The notes under the pieces: generated by a model
The model's database searches: none
Told to the model about the DNA's origin: nothing
The model's input: the letters and a program-made list of their open reading frames with translations, nothing else
Made by a program: the position numbers and the translations under genes
Shown here: piece by piece, positions 1 to 6,040 of the stretch
Layout: each line of letters begins with the position of its first letter
Position numbering within the stretch: position 1 is the stretch's first letter
Origin: Candidatus Yonathbacteria bacterium RIFCSPHIGHO2_01_FULL_51_10
GTDB taxonomy: Bacteria > Patescibacteriota > Minisyncoccia > Phycocordibacterales > UBA1539_B
Assembly (NCBI GenBank): GCA_001823505.1
Contig: MHUS01000044.1
Span: 359 to 11,409, forward strand
Reading direction: 5' to 3'
DNA: 11,051 nt

Positions 1-169
1 ATTGCCACAGTTCGTAGAAACCGCCAGCGACCAACAGTATGATGCCATAAGCAACGACTTCACCCCACTGCACTTCATTGGTGAACTGCATAGCCGCCGT
101 AAGAGTGATCATTAATATAAGCACTATGACAACAGCCCACACGATTAACCTTTTTGTAATGTTTTGCAT
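1..169 (-). CDS. Small membrane protein, partial (3' end beyond window)
   Basis: On the minus strand an ATG at 169-167 opens a frame that stays open for 56 codons to the window edge. The visible protein begins MQNITKRLIVWAVVIVLILM. It has a short positively charged N-terminus, a first hydrophobic helix (about residues 8-27), a polar turn containing QFTNEVQWGE, and a second hydrophobic stretch (about 43-53), so it looks like a two-helix inner-membrane protein. Charge distribution suggests the N-terminus is inside. I do not recognise a family and assign no function. Upstream on its own strand is an AT-rich run with a CATAAT-like -10 very close to the ATG, and no clear Shine-Dalgarno sequence. 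The C-terminus is missing, so the total length is unknown. The gene call rests on the uninterrupted frame and the membrane-protein composition. Confidence 0.6.
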   Translation of the reverse strand, partial: MQNITKRLIVWAVVIVLILMITLTAAMQFTNEVQWGEVVAYGIILLVAGGFYELWQ

Positions 170-247
170 AATAATAAATATTATGTTCTCTCTAGTAACT
201 CTCGCGAGTATCTCATACCCTACCTAAAGTTCAAACTTGGCAATCTG

Positions 248-262
248 GCGGAGAGGGCGGGA
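248..262. repeat. 15-bp direct repeat of the tRNA-Ser 3' end (copy 1)
   Basis: GCGGAGAGGGCGGGA occurs here and again at 424-438, where it is the complement of the acceptor and T-stem 3' strand of tRNA-Ser. The two copies bracket 161 bp containing most of the candidate RNA and the terminator. A duplicated tRNA 3' end downstream of a tRNA gene is the classic appearance of an attachment site, but no integrase is present. An alternative is that the structured RNA is partly tRNA-derived, since its 3' strand also carries TTCGAATCCCGC and CCTCTCCG, as the tRNA does. Confidence 0.55.
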
Positions 263-392
263 ATTTCTCTCCTTACAGGAGCAGTATAGGTTGCGCGTCT
301 CACTTTGCCCTAGACGGGCTCGTTGCGACAGGCTTAACCTTTTCGAATCCCGCACAGAAGCAAAGCAGTTTGCTTCCTCCTCTCCGCCCAAC

Positions 393-417
393 AAAAAATG
401 CCCTTTCGGGCTTTTTT
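393..417. terminator. Symmetric (bidirectional) rho-independent terminator
   Basis: A-tract 393-398, GCCC 400-403, loop TTTC, GGGC 408-411, T-tract 412-417. Because the A-tract mirrors the T-tract, the element works as an intrinsic terminator on both strands. On the plus strand it ends the candidate RNA; on the minus strand it lies 8 nt past the 3' end of tRNA-Ser and would terminate the tRNA transcript (and comF if read through). Confidence 0.85.
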
Positions 418-424
418 GTACGTG

Positions 425-513
425 CGGAGAGGGCGGGATTCGAACCCGCGAGGGGCTTTAAGACCCCTACCTCGTTAGCAGTGAGGCGCTTTCGGCCACT
501 CAGCCACCTCTCC
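425..513 (-). tRNA. tRNA-Ser(GCT)
   Basis: The minus strand folds as an 89-nt class II tRNA. The acceptor stem is GGAGAGG/CCTCTCC with discriminator G, the D stem is GCT/AGC, the anticodon loop is CTGCTAA with anticodon GCT (reading AGC/AGU serine codons), and the T arm is GCGGG-TTCGAAT-CCCGC. A long variable arm with a GGGG/CCCC stem is diagnostic for serine. The 31-39 pair of the anticodon stem is A with C (stem strands CCTCA and CGAGG), a mismatch next to the loop. The 3' CCA is not encoded; the bases after the discriminator are CAC, so CCA must be added by nucleotidyltransferase. The gene lies 44 bp after comF on the same strand. The intervening sequence has only a weak -10 candidate (TAGATT), so read-through from comF is possible. 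Confidence 0.96.
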
Positions 514-557
514 GTGTAGGGGTAATCTACCACATAGTTTCTGTTCTCGCACGCATA

Positions 558-1217
558 TTAATGCGCCACAGCACATAGCAGTACTTCTCGTGCGCCGGCT
601 TGTTTGAGCGCTTTTGCTGCCTCACGGAGTGTGGCGCCGGTGGTGGTCACATCGTCAACGAGGATAATGTCACGTCCGGAAACGCGGGAGGTTTTGTTGC
701 GTGGGACCAAGAATGCTCCTGAAATATTTTTGATCCGATCACGCTTGTCCTTAATACGCGCCTGTGGCGGTGTGTCCTTGATACGCTCAAGGACACTAGC
801 TGCTGTGGCCATTGGCGGGAGAGAAGCCGTTGCAATTCCTCTCGCGATCAGCGCTGCTTGGTTGAATCCACGTTCCCTCAAACGTTTTGGGGCGAGGGGG
901 ACCGCAACAATGAGCGGATCAGTGAATCTACGGAACATTTGATGCTCCGCGATCTCCTCGGTTAAGCGTTCGGCAAGGGAGCGGCCGCATATTTCCGCAA
1001 GGGAGGAAATGCCGCGGTACTTGAGGGCATGAATGACGTTGCGCACGCGAGCATCGCGGAAGCTCCAAAGGACAATGCAACCGTCAGGTGCTTCCTCCGG
1101 CGGGGAAAGGCGCACAATGCATCGCGCGCAGAGCATGGTGCGTGGAGTGGAGCAAACAATACAGCGCGTGGGGAGAATGAGCTCAAGTATCCAGGTAACG
1201 AAAGATGAGCGGCGCAT
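558..1217 (-). CDS. comF: ComF family protein (zinc finger + phosphoribosyltransferase domain)
   Basis: 219-aa protein of normal ComF length. An N-terminal zinc-ribbon-like cluster has Cys19, Cys22, Cys30 and Cys33 (CIVC...CARC). The family signature RERGFNQA follows at residues 114-121, and the type I phosphoribosyltransferase PRPP loop IILVDDVTTTGAT at 184-196. ComF proteins belong to the competence set and are thought to act in the cytosol on incoming single-stranded DNA in transformable bacteria. No phosphoribosyl substrate is firmly established for the family. The gene is transcribed away from the pil cluster from a shared 106-bp intergenic region, fitting a role beside a DNA-uptake pilus, although comF is also widespread without pili. 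There is no Shine-Dalgarno sequence before the ATG at 1217-1215. I chose this start because the Cys cluster begins at the usual distance from the N-terminus. Confidence 0.92.
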   Translation of the reverse strand: MRRSSFVTWILELILPTRCIVCSTPRTMLCARCIVRLSPPEEAPDGCIVLWSFRDARVRNVIHALKYRGISSLAEICGRSLAERLTEEIAEHQMFRRFTDPLIVAVPLAPKRLRERGFNQAALIARGIATASLPPMATAASVLERIKDTPPQARIKDKRDRIKNISGAFLVPRNKTSRVSGRDIILVDDVTTTGATLREAAKALKQAGAREVLLCAVAH

Positions 1218-1255
1218 GACGCAAAGAAAGGAATTATTTTTACACGACTCTCACT

Positions 1256-1264
1256 TGTGGATAA
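1256..1264 (-). promoter_or_regulatory. DnaA-box-like 9-mer in the comF/pilM intergenic region
   Basis: TGTGGATAA on the plus strand is the exact complement of the consensus DnaA box TTATCCACA. It lies between the divergent starts of comF (39 bp away) and pilM (about 60 bp away). It could allow DnaA to act as a transcription factor here, or be chance. No cluster of boxes or AT-rich unwinding region is present, so this is not an origin on this evidence. Confidence 0.45.
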
Positions 1265-1302
1265 CTTATGATGTGTACCCATCGCTTCCGCGGAAAGTGT
1301 GA

Positions 1303-1308
1303 TAAAAT
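1303..1308 (+). promoter_or_regulatory. pilM: Probable -10 element of the pilM operon promoter
   Basis: TAAAAT (5 of 6 to TATAAT) lies 15 nt before the pilM ATG. No good -35 is seen at 16-18 bp spacing. Transcription would start near 1315, leaving a 5' leader under about 10 nt with no Shine-Dalgarno sequence, so a nearly leaderless mRNA is expected. Confidence 0.5.
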
Positions 1309-1323
1309 AATACCATATCCATT

Positions 1324-2448
1324 ATGAATTTTTCGTTTTCCAAAGTCCTTTCTCAGTTTGGCAAATCTTTTGCCAAAAAACGCGTCGTGGGGATCGACAT
1401 CGGTGCGTCGGCGATCAAGATCGTTGAGCTTGAGAAAGACAATGGCCGTGCTCTCCTCAAAAATTACGGAGAACTTGCCCTGGGGCCGTATGCCGACGGC
1501 GTGATCGGCCAGGCAACAAGCCTCTCGCTCGAAAAGATCTCCCAGGCACTCCAGGACCTTTTTCAAGAGACGGGGATCACCACTCGGGATGCCGCGCTCG
1601 CGTTCCCGCTGGGGCCGAGCTTTCTCTCGGTCATAGAAATGCCTGATGTTGATCGGCGCGATCTTGACACTATGGTCCCTCTTGAGGCGCGCAAATATAT
1701 CCCCGTTCCCGCAAATGAAGTCCAGCTTGGGTGGCAGGTGGTCCCCGAGAAACAGAGCGCCGCCATCCCAGCCGGGACAAAAGAAAAAGAGCAGGTGCAG
1801 CAAAAAAAGGTCGAAGTGCTCATCGCGGCCGTGCATAAAGACATTGTTGCCAAATACAACGAGATCAAAAAACGCGTCAATCTTGATGCGGGCACACCTG
1901 AGATCGAAGTGTTTAGCTCCATCCGTTCGGTGATCGGGCGCGACACCTCGCCGCTCATGATCCTCGATATGGGGGCGGGGACGACGAAGCTCGCCATGGT
2001 GGAGTGGGGGATCCTTCGTTCGTCGCACATCATCAATATGGGTTCTCAGGATATCACCCTGACGCTTTCCAAGGCACTGGGGATAACTCTGCAAGAGGCA
2101 GAGCAAGCAAAGCGTGATTTTGGGCTTCGCGGGATTCCCAATACCCAGCATTCTCAAGAGGTTGTGGCATTACCGCTCGCACAGATCTTTTCTGAAGCAA
2201 ACAGAGTGTTGTCAAATTACGAAAAGAGGTATAATAGAAAAACGAGCAAAGTTATTTTGACCGGAGGAGGCGTTCTCATGAAAGGACTCCTCGAGTTTGC
2301 TCGAGAAAATTTTGAAACTGAAGTAGTGATGGGTGATCCGTTTACGCGAGTTGTTACGCCGGCGTTCATGGCCGACACTCTCCGCGATGCGGGACCCGAG
2401 TTTGCTGTGGCCATCGGTTCGGGATTACGGGGCCTCCAAGATGCATAA
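1324..2448 (+). CDS. pilM: Type IV pilus assembly protein PilM
   Basis: 374-aa actin-fold ATPase of the SHS2/FtsA-like PilM family, the cytoplasmic member of the type IV pilus alignment complex. The phosphate-1 loop is GIDIGASAIKIVEL at residues 23-36, the phosphate-2 loop ILDMGAGTTKLAMVE at 213-227, and the adenosine motif VILTGGGVLMKGL at 310-322. No membrane segment is present. PilM normally binds the short cytoplasmic N-terminus of PilN, which is encoded next, 20 bp downstream, and links the complex to the motor ATPases. It is the first gene of a co-directional run through pilB (gaps 20, 9, -4 and 15 bp), transcribed from the TAAAAT promoter. A Lys/Gln-rich stretch at about 152-162 is a probable loop insertion in the 1C region. 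The start is the first ATG after the promoter and leaves 22 residues before the first motif. Confidence 0.95.
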   Translation: MNFSFSKVLSQFGKSFAKKRVVGIDIGASAIKIVELEKDNGRALLKNYGELALGPYADGVIGQATSLSLEKISQALQDLFQETGITTRDAALAFPLGPSFLSVIEMPDVDRRDLDTMVPLEARKYIPVPANEVQLGWQVVPEKQSAAIPAGTKEKEQVQQKKVEVLIAAVHKDIVAKYNEIKKRVNLDAGTPEIEVFSSIRSVIGRDTSPLMILDMGAGTTKLAMVEWGILRSSHIINMGSQDITLTLSKALGITLQEAEQAKRDFGLRGIPNTQHSQEVVALPLAQIFSEANRVLSNYEKRYNRKTSKVILTGGGVLMKGLLEFARENFETEVVMGDPFTRVVTPAFMADTLRDAGPEFAVAIGSGLRGLQDA

Positions 2449-2468
2449 GGTGATCAGACACTATTTTT

Positions 2469-3182
2469 ATGGACTCAAACACTAACGTTGCATTCATCCC
2501 AAAGACGCCGCTCAACATGACCGAGCAGCGGTCTCGTCCGGTGAGTTTCTTTTTTGTTGCCGCATTCCTTATTCTTTTTACTTCTGTTGGTGTTGCGTTT
2601 GGGCTCTGGGTTTACAAACAGACGCTCACCAAGACCTTAGCAAGCAGTGACGCTGAGGTTGCGGCGCTTCTCAAAGACTACAAAGAGAGCGTACAGAATC
2701 AAGACGTGGTCAAGAAAGCCGAACAGCTCGGGACTGAGCTCGGCGCGGTCAAGGGGCTCATTGATAACCATATTTCGCTGAGTCCATTGTTCCGGTTCAT
2801 TGAAGAGCACACGATAAAAAACGTGCAGTTCACGTCATTTGAGTTTGCTAAAGACGTGGGAGGCGCACCCGTGGTGGAGATGGACGCAGTCGCGCAGTCC
2901 TATATGGCGGCAGCGCTCCAGCGTGAAGAATTCGAGCGGTGTTCGCAGTTACTTCAGGATCCACGCATGCCACGTTCTTGCGGCGCTGACGGGGATTTGT
3001 TCATTGTGAATTCTTTTACGGTATCAACGCCGAAGTTAAACAGTGATGGCAGCGTGGGGGTGACATTTACCCTCACGCTTAATAAGGATGCACTTTTGTA
3101 TCGTCATCTCACTGCGGCTCCAGAGGAAACTTCTCTGTTTGATTCCACCACAGCCGTTACAACACCAACACCGGCCCCTTAA
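2469..3182 (+). CDS. pilN: PilN-like type IV pilus alignment protein
   Basis: 237-aa bitopic membrane protein. A short cytoplasmic N-terminus contains NVAFIPKTPL, comparable to the (I/V)NLLP motif by which PilN docks on PilM. One transmembrane helix runs from about 25 to 48, a probable coiled coil follows (about 52-100), and then an extracytoplasmic alpha/beta domain. Two cysteines, Cys158 and Cys171, bracket a short loop and could form a disulfide outside the membrane; this is inference. The C-terminus is a Thr/Pro-rich tail (about 216-237). Sequence conservation with proteobacterial PilN is low, so the call rests on topology, the N-terminal motif and position between pilM and pilO. PilN and PilO form heterodimers that couple the cytoplasmic motors to the pilus channel. 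No Shine-Dalgarno sequence is placed correctly before the ATG; an AAGGTGA lies too far upstream. Confidence 0.85.
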   Translation: MDSNTNVAFIPKTPLNMTEQRSRPVSFFFVAAFLILFTSVGVAFGLWVYKQTLTKTLASSDAEVAALLKDYKESVQNQDVVKKAEQLGTELGAVKGLIDNHISLSPLFRFIEEHTIKNVQFTSFEFAKDVGGAPVVEMDAVAQSYMAAALQREEFERCSQLLQDPRMPRSCGADGDLFIVNSFTVSTPKLNSDGSVGVTFTLTLNKDALLYRHLTAAPEETSLFDSTTAVTTPTPAP

Positions 3183-3191
3183 TTTTTGATT

Positions 3192-3815
3192 ATGCGCAAT
3201 CATCTCATTTCATTCATACTCATTATCCTCGCGGTAGCAACCTACTTTGCTTTTACCGCACCTCTGTGGAGTCAGGCGGAGATCCTTAAGGAGAGTATTG
3301 CCAATGACCAGGATGCGATAAAAGAAGGTCGTGACCTTCAGGCGCTGGTGCAGGATGTTTCGGGGATCGTCAGTGAGATCTCTCCGGAGCAACAATCGGC
3401 GCTTGAAGCGATACTTCCCGAAAAGGTTGATGAGATACTGCTTTTGAATGATATTTACACACTGGCGGCAAGTCATGAGATGCAAGTGCAGGATCTCGGT
3501 CTTGTCGATGACGTTTCCGCAAACACTAATGCAAATTCGGCAGGTGCTAGTGGCGACGCGCTAAGTGTTTCCACGGCCAGCAGTGGCCCCAAGACGCGCA
3601 TGGTCACCTTTAGTGTGAGCGCGGGGTACGCACCGTTCGTTGCGTTCATAAAAGAATTGGAAAAAAGCCTCGTGCTCTACGAGATCACTTCTATAAAGTT
3701 TTCCGCGAGCACTGATGGATCAACCAAGGCCGGGTCTTCCGCAAGTGGGAGCAAGAGCAGTCAGTCGGCCGGCACTTCCTACACGGTTACCATTACTACG
3801 TATTCTGTAAAATGA
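3192..3815 (+). CDS. pilO: PilO-like type IV pilus alignment protein
   Basis: 207-aa bitopic protein if started at the ATG at 3192; an in-frame TTG at 3186 would add only two residues. It has a transmembrane helix at residues 5-24, a coiled-coil region about 28-62, then a ferredoxin-like domain whose strands are recognisable around 135-146 and 162-172. Two low-complexity Ser/Ala/Gly/Asn-rich segments interrupt the domain (about 108-133 and 172-196). These look like long flexible loops and are unusual compared with well-studied PilO. The partner is PilN, encoded 9 bp upstream. The stop codon TGA overlaps the next start (ATGA), so translation is probably coupled. The assignment depends on size, topology and gene order more than on residue identity. 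Confidence 0.83.
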   Translation: MRNHLISFILIILAVATYFAFTAPLWSQAEILKESIANDQDAIKEGRDLQALVQDVSGIVSEISPEQQSALEAILPEKVDEILLLNDIYTLAASHEMQVQDLGLVDDVSANTNANSAGASGDALSVSTASSGPKTRMVTFSVSAGYAPFVAFIKELEKSLVLYEITSIKFSASTDGSTKAGSSASGSKSSQSAGTSYTVTITTYSVK

Positions 3816-4189
3816 TCACCATGAATATTTCTCCTCCTATTCGAAATGTTGCCGGCGTCATTCTTTTCTGCGCGCTTTTGTTTTTTGCATACAAATTCAC
3901 CATGGGCAAGGCGGCACCGCAGGCGCCGGCACTTATTGAACAGGGGCCGGTGAACGAGAATGGTATCGTTATTGTCCCCGAGAGCACAATGAGCAATATC
4001 GCGGCCATTAAGAGCGCGCACGATCGGCTGACAACACTCCAGCACAGCGGTCTTGATATGAGCATTTTTTCCGATCCGGTGATGCAGTCCCTCCAAGATT
4101 TTCGTGTTCCTCTTACTCCGACTGATCCAAGTCAGGTCTCCCGTGGACGCGTTAATCCATTTGCCGCGCTTCCAAAGACAAGCAACTAA
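3812..4189 (+). CDS. Small bitopic protein of the pil operon, possible PilP/GspC analogue
   Basis: 125-aa protein with one transmembrane helix (about 13-29) after a short N-terminus, then an extracytoplasmic region with no full domain I can name. The end carries the conserved-looking sequence LQDFRVPL (94-101) followed by GRVNPFAALP (112-121). A GR-x-(D/N)PF motif is typical of PilP and GspC, which in diderms link the inner-membrane complex to the secretin; no secretin gene is seen here. Its place directly after pilO, with a 4-bp ATGA overlap, is where pilP lies in classical operons. I infer an alignment-complex subunit that has lost the lipoprotein anchor and HR domain, but homology to PilP is not shown. 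An alternative start is the ATG at 3821, removing three residues. Confidence 0.75.
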   Translation: MITMNISPPIRNVAGVILFCALLFFAYKFTMGKAAPQAPALIEQGPVNENGIVIVPESTMSNIAAIKSAHDRLTTLQHSGLDMSIFSDPVMQSLQDFRVPLTPTDPSQVSRGRVNPFAALPKTSN

Positions 4190-4204
4190 CCAATATGGGC
4201 GCTC

Positions 4205-5947
4205 ATGACATTTCTCGAGTACATTACAAAGAAAGGAATTATCAAAAGTGAAGACATCCCGGAAATTGAGCGGATAATTGCCGAGAGGGGCGGCACACTT
4301 GAGGCGGTTCTTGCGGAAAAGGGGGTAAGCCCCGAAAAGCTTCGTGACGAGAAAGGGCTCTATTATGGGCTGCCGGTGCGGGATCTTGGTGGCAAAGCGA
4401 TCGCGCAAGACATCTTGCGGTATGTTCCCGAGGAGTCATCGGCACACTACCATCTTGTGCCGATCGCCATTGAGGACAATGTGCTCGCGATCGGGATCGT
4501 TGACCCGGAGAACATTGAGGCGAAAGACGCGCTTCAGTTCATTTCCATTCGTGCGGAGATGCCCTTCAAGCTCTATATTGTCTCGGAAAAGGATTTTGCT
4601 GCTGCAACAGAAGGATACAAAGGGCTTGGGGTTGAAGTGAACAAAGCACTCTCCGAGCTTGGCGGCGGGGAGAAAGAGGGAGGAGTGACCGTTGAGATCA
4701 CCAAGGAAGAAGGGGGAGCCGGTACCAAAAAAGCCGGCGGGCAGATTGATACCAAGATCGTCGAAGACGCCCCGGTGACCAAGATCGTGGCGGTTATTTT
4801 GCGCCACGCAACAGAGGGTAATGCATCCGACGTGCACATTGAGCACATGGGAGACAAGGTCCGGGTGCGCTTCCGCGTGGACGGCGTGCTCTATACGAGT
4901 ATCATCCTGCCGCCCACGGTGCACAATGCGGTTGTTGCCCGTATCAAGATATTGACAAGTCTTCGCCTCGATGAGCGACGCAAGCCGCAAGACGGGCGAT
5001 TCTCCGCGCGTATCGATGGGCGCAAGATCGATTTTCGTGTCTCTACCTTCCCCGCATATTTTGGTGAAAAGGTGGTGATGCGTATTCTCGATCCCGAGAA
5101 AGGGGTCAAGCCCGTTGACGGCATGGGGCTTACACAGCGAAACGTAGATACGATCCGTCGAGCCCTCGGCAAATCCTACGGGATGATCCTCATCACCGGT
5201 CCTACCGGGTCAGGTAAGACGACGACCCTCTACTCAATGCTAAACGAGATCGACCGAGAGACGGAAAACGTCGTGTCGCTTGAGGATCCGGTGGAGTACA
5301 ACATTGGGGGGATGAGTCAGTCGCAGGTGCGCCCTGAGATCGGATACACGTTTGCCACCGGGTTGCGCTCGATCCTCCGTCAGGACCCCGATGTCATCAT
5401 GGTGGGAGAAATTCGTGACAAAGAAACCGCCCAGCTCGCCATCCAAGCGGCGCTTACGGGGCACTTGGTGCTTGCGACACTTCACACCAACAGCGCCGTC
5501 GGAGCTATCCCGCGTTTGGTGGATATGGGAGTTGATCCCTATCTTATTGCGCCAACCCTTATTTTGGTCATCGCACAGCGCCTCGTACGCACGCTTTGTC
5601 CTGATCCGGCCTCGCGCAAAGCGGTACCCATGGAAGAATCGGTGCGCATGATGCTCAACAAACAGTTTGCGGACCTCCCCGAACAGTTCCGCAAAGAGCT
5701 CGTTACCGGGGATACGTTCTATCAAGCCGTGGCGAGCGCCGAATGCCCCAGCGGCACCCGTGGGCGTATTGCGGTGTTTGAGATGCTTGAGATCGACAAG
5801 GATGTTGAGAATATGGTCCTAAAGAACCCCGTTGAGCCTGAGATCTGGAAGATTGCGCGTGCGAAGGGGATGAGCACCATGAAAGAAGACGCCATCCACA
5901 AAGCCCTCGCCGGCACGATCCCTTTTGAAGAAATCTATAAGGTGTAA
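4205..5947 (+). CDS. pilB: Type IV pilus extension ATPase PilB
   Basis: 580-aa hexameric motor ATPase that powers pilus assembly at the cytoplasmic face, working on PilC. An N-terminal MshEN/GSPII_E_N domain spans about residues 1-140, a charged Gly/Glu/Lys-rich linker about 150-182, then the N2 domain with NASDVHIEH (206-214). The ATPase core has Walker A GPTGSGKT (332-339), catalytic Asp-box residues around SLEDPVEY (358-365), Walker B DVIMVGE (396-402), and the His box TGHLVLATLHTN (418-429). The C-terminal zinc site of typical PilB/GspE (two CxxC pairs) is reduced: only Cys465 (LCPDPASRK) and Cys514 (ECPSGTRGR) remain. The start ATG at 4205 lies 15 bp after the previous gene and has no Shine-Dalgarno sequence. 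It is the last gene before a 93-bp gap with a hairpin and a new promoter. Confidence 0.97.
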   Translation: MTFLEYITKKGIIKSEDIPEIERIIAERGGTLEAVLAEKGVSPEKLRDEKGLYYGLPVRDLGGKAIAQDILRYVPEESSAHYHLVPIAIEDNVLAIGIVDPENIEAKDALQFISIRAEMPFKLYIVSEKDFAAATEGYKGLGVEVNKALSELGGGEKEGGVTVEITKEEGGAGTKKAGGQIDTKIVEDAPVTKIVAVILRHATEGNASDVHIEHMGDKVRVRFRVDGVLYTSIILPPTVHNAVVARIKILTSLRLDERRKPQDGRFSARIDGRKIDFRVSTFPAYFGEKVVMRILDPEKGVKPVDGMGLTQRNVDTIRRALGKSYGMILITGPTGSGKTTTLYSMLNEIDRETENVVSLEDPVEYNIGGMSQSQVRPEIGYTFATGLRSILRQDPDVIMVGEIRDKETAQLAIQAALTGHLVLATLHTNSAVGAIPRLVDMGVDPYLIAPTLILVIAQRLVRTLCPDPASRKAVPMEESVRMMLNKQFADLPEQFRKELVTGDTFYQAVASAECPSGTRGRIAVFEMLEIDKDVENMVLKNPVEPEIWKIARAKGMSTMKEDAIHKALAGTIPFEEIYKV

Positions 5948-5964
5948 GCGCCGTGATGGCGCTT
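5946..5964 (+). terminator. Hairpin at the pilB 3' end (weak terminator or processing site)
   Basis: AAGCGCC (5946-5952), loop GTGAT, GGCGCTT (5958-5964) is a perfect 7-bp hairpin beginning in the pilB stop codon. No T-tract follows (GAAATTCC), so efficient intrinsic termination is doubtful. It may protect the 3' end of the upstream message. Confidence 0.4.
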
Positions 5965-6023
5965 GAAATTCCGTCACTCACCCCAAAGGAAAACAAGTTT
6001 TCGCTTGCGGGCTCGCTAGGAAT

Positions 6024-6029
6024 TATAAT
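6024..6029 (+). promoter_or_regulatory. Perfect -10 element before the response regulator gene
   Basis: TATAAT, 11 nt before the ATG at 6041. A -35 is weak (TCGCTT or TTCGCT at 17-18 bp spacing). The predicted transcript starts near 6036, only about 5 nt before the start codon, so a near-leaderless mRNA is expected. It opens a second transcription unit (regulator-pilT-pilC). Confidence 0.65.
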
Positions 6030-6040
6030 ATACTAAACAT

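Larger units (their letters stand above)
247..417 (+). ncRNA. Candidate structured non-coding RNA (unidentified)
   Basis: Bases 247-256 (GGCGGAGAGG) are perfectly complementary to 379-388 (CCTCTCCGCC), closing about 140 nt. Directly inside, 257-265 (GCGGGAATT) pairs with 346-353 (AATCCCGC) with one bulged A. Between the two 3' strands lies a perfect 8-bp hairpin, GAAGCAAA-GCAG-TTTGCTTC at 357-376, giving a three-way junction. Weaker internal helices are CTCCT-TAC-AGGAG (268-280), AGGTT with AACCT (336-340), and GCCC/GGGC. Four bases after the closing helix comes a textbook rho-independent terminator (393-417), which favours plus-strand transcription. I looked for the conserved cores of tmRNA, RNase P RNA, SRP RNA, 5S rRNA and 6S RNA and did not find them. 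No convincing promoter is visible upstream. The helix is also complementary on the minus strand, where it could be a leader of the membrane-protein gene, so orientation is inferred. Confidence 0.45.

Noticed and set aside
247..388. tmRNA, RNase P, SRP, 5S or 6S RNA identity for the structured element
   Set aside because: The length and closing helix were suggestive, but the conserved cores (tag ORF, GGAA/AGCA SRP loop, RNase P P4, 5S CCGAAC region) are missing; left as unidentified.
237..461. Open frame on the plus strand across the structured RNA and tRNA
   Set aside because: It ends in the translated complement of tRNA-Ser and crosses a terminator and stable hairpins; it has no start signals and no protein-like composition.
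300..533. Open frame on the minus strand across tRNA-Ser
   Set aside because: The frame is produced by the tRNA and adjoining structured sequence; a protein here would have to be translated from tRNA.
1240..2157. 305-codon open frame on the minus strand opposite pilM
   Set aside because: It is the complement of a clear PilM gene, rich in His/Arg/Asp as expected of an antisense shadow, with no domain.
3779..4408. 209-codon minus-strand frame opposite the small bitopic protein and pilB start
   Set aside because: It overlaps three plus-strand gene ends or starts and has shadow-like composition.
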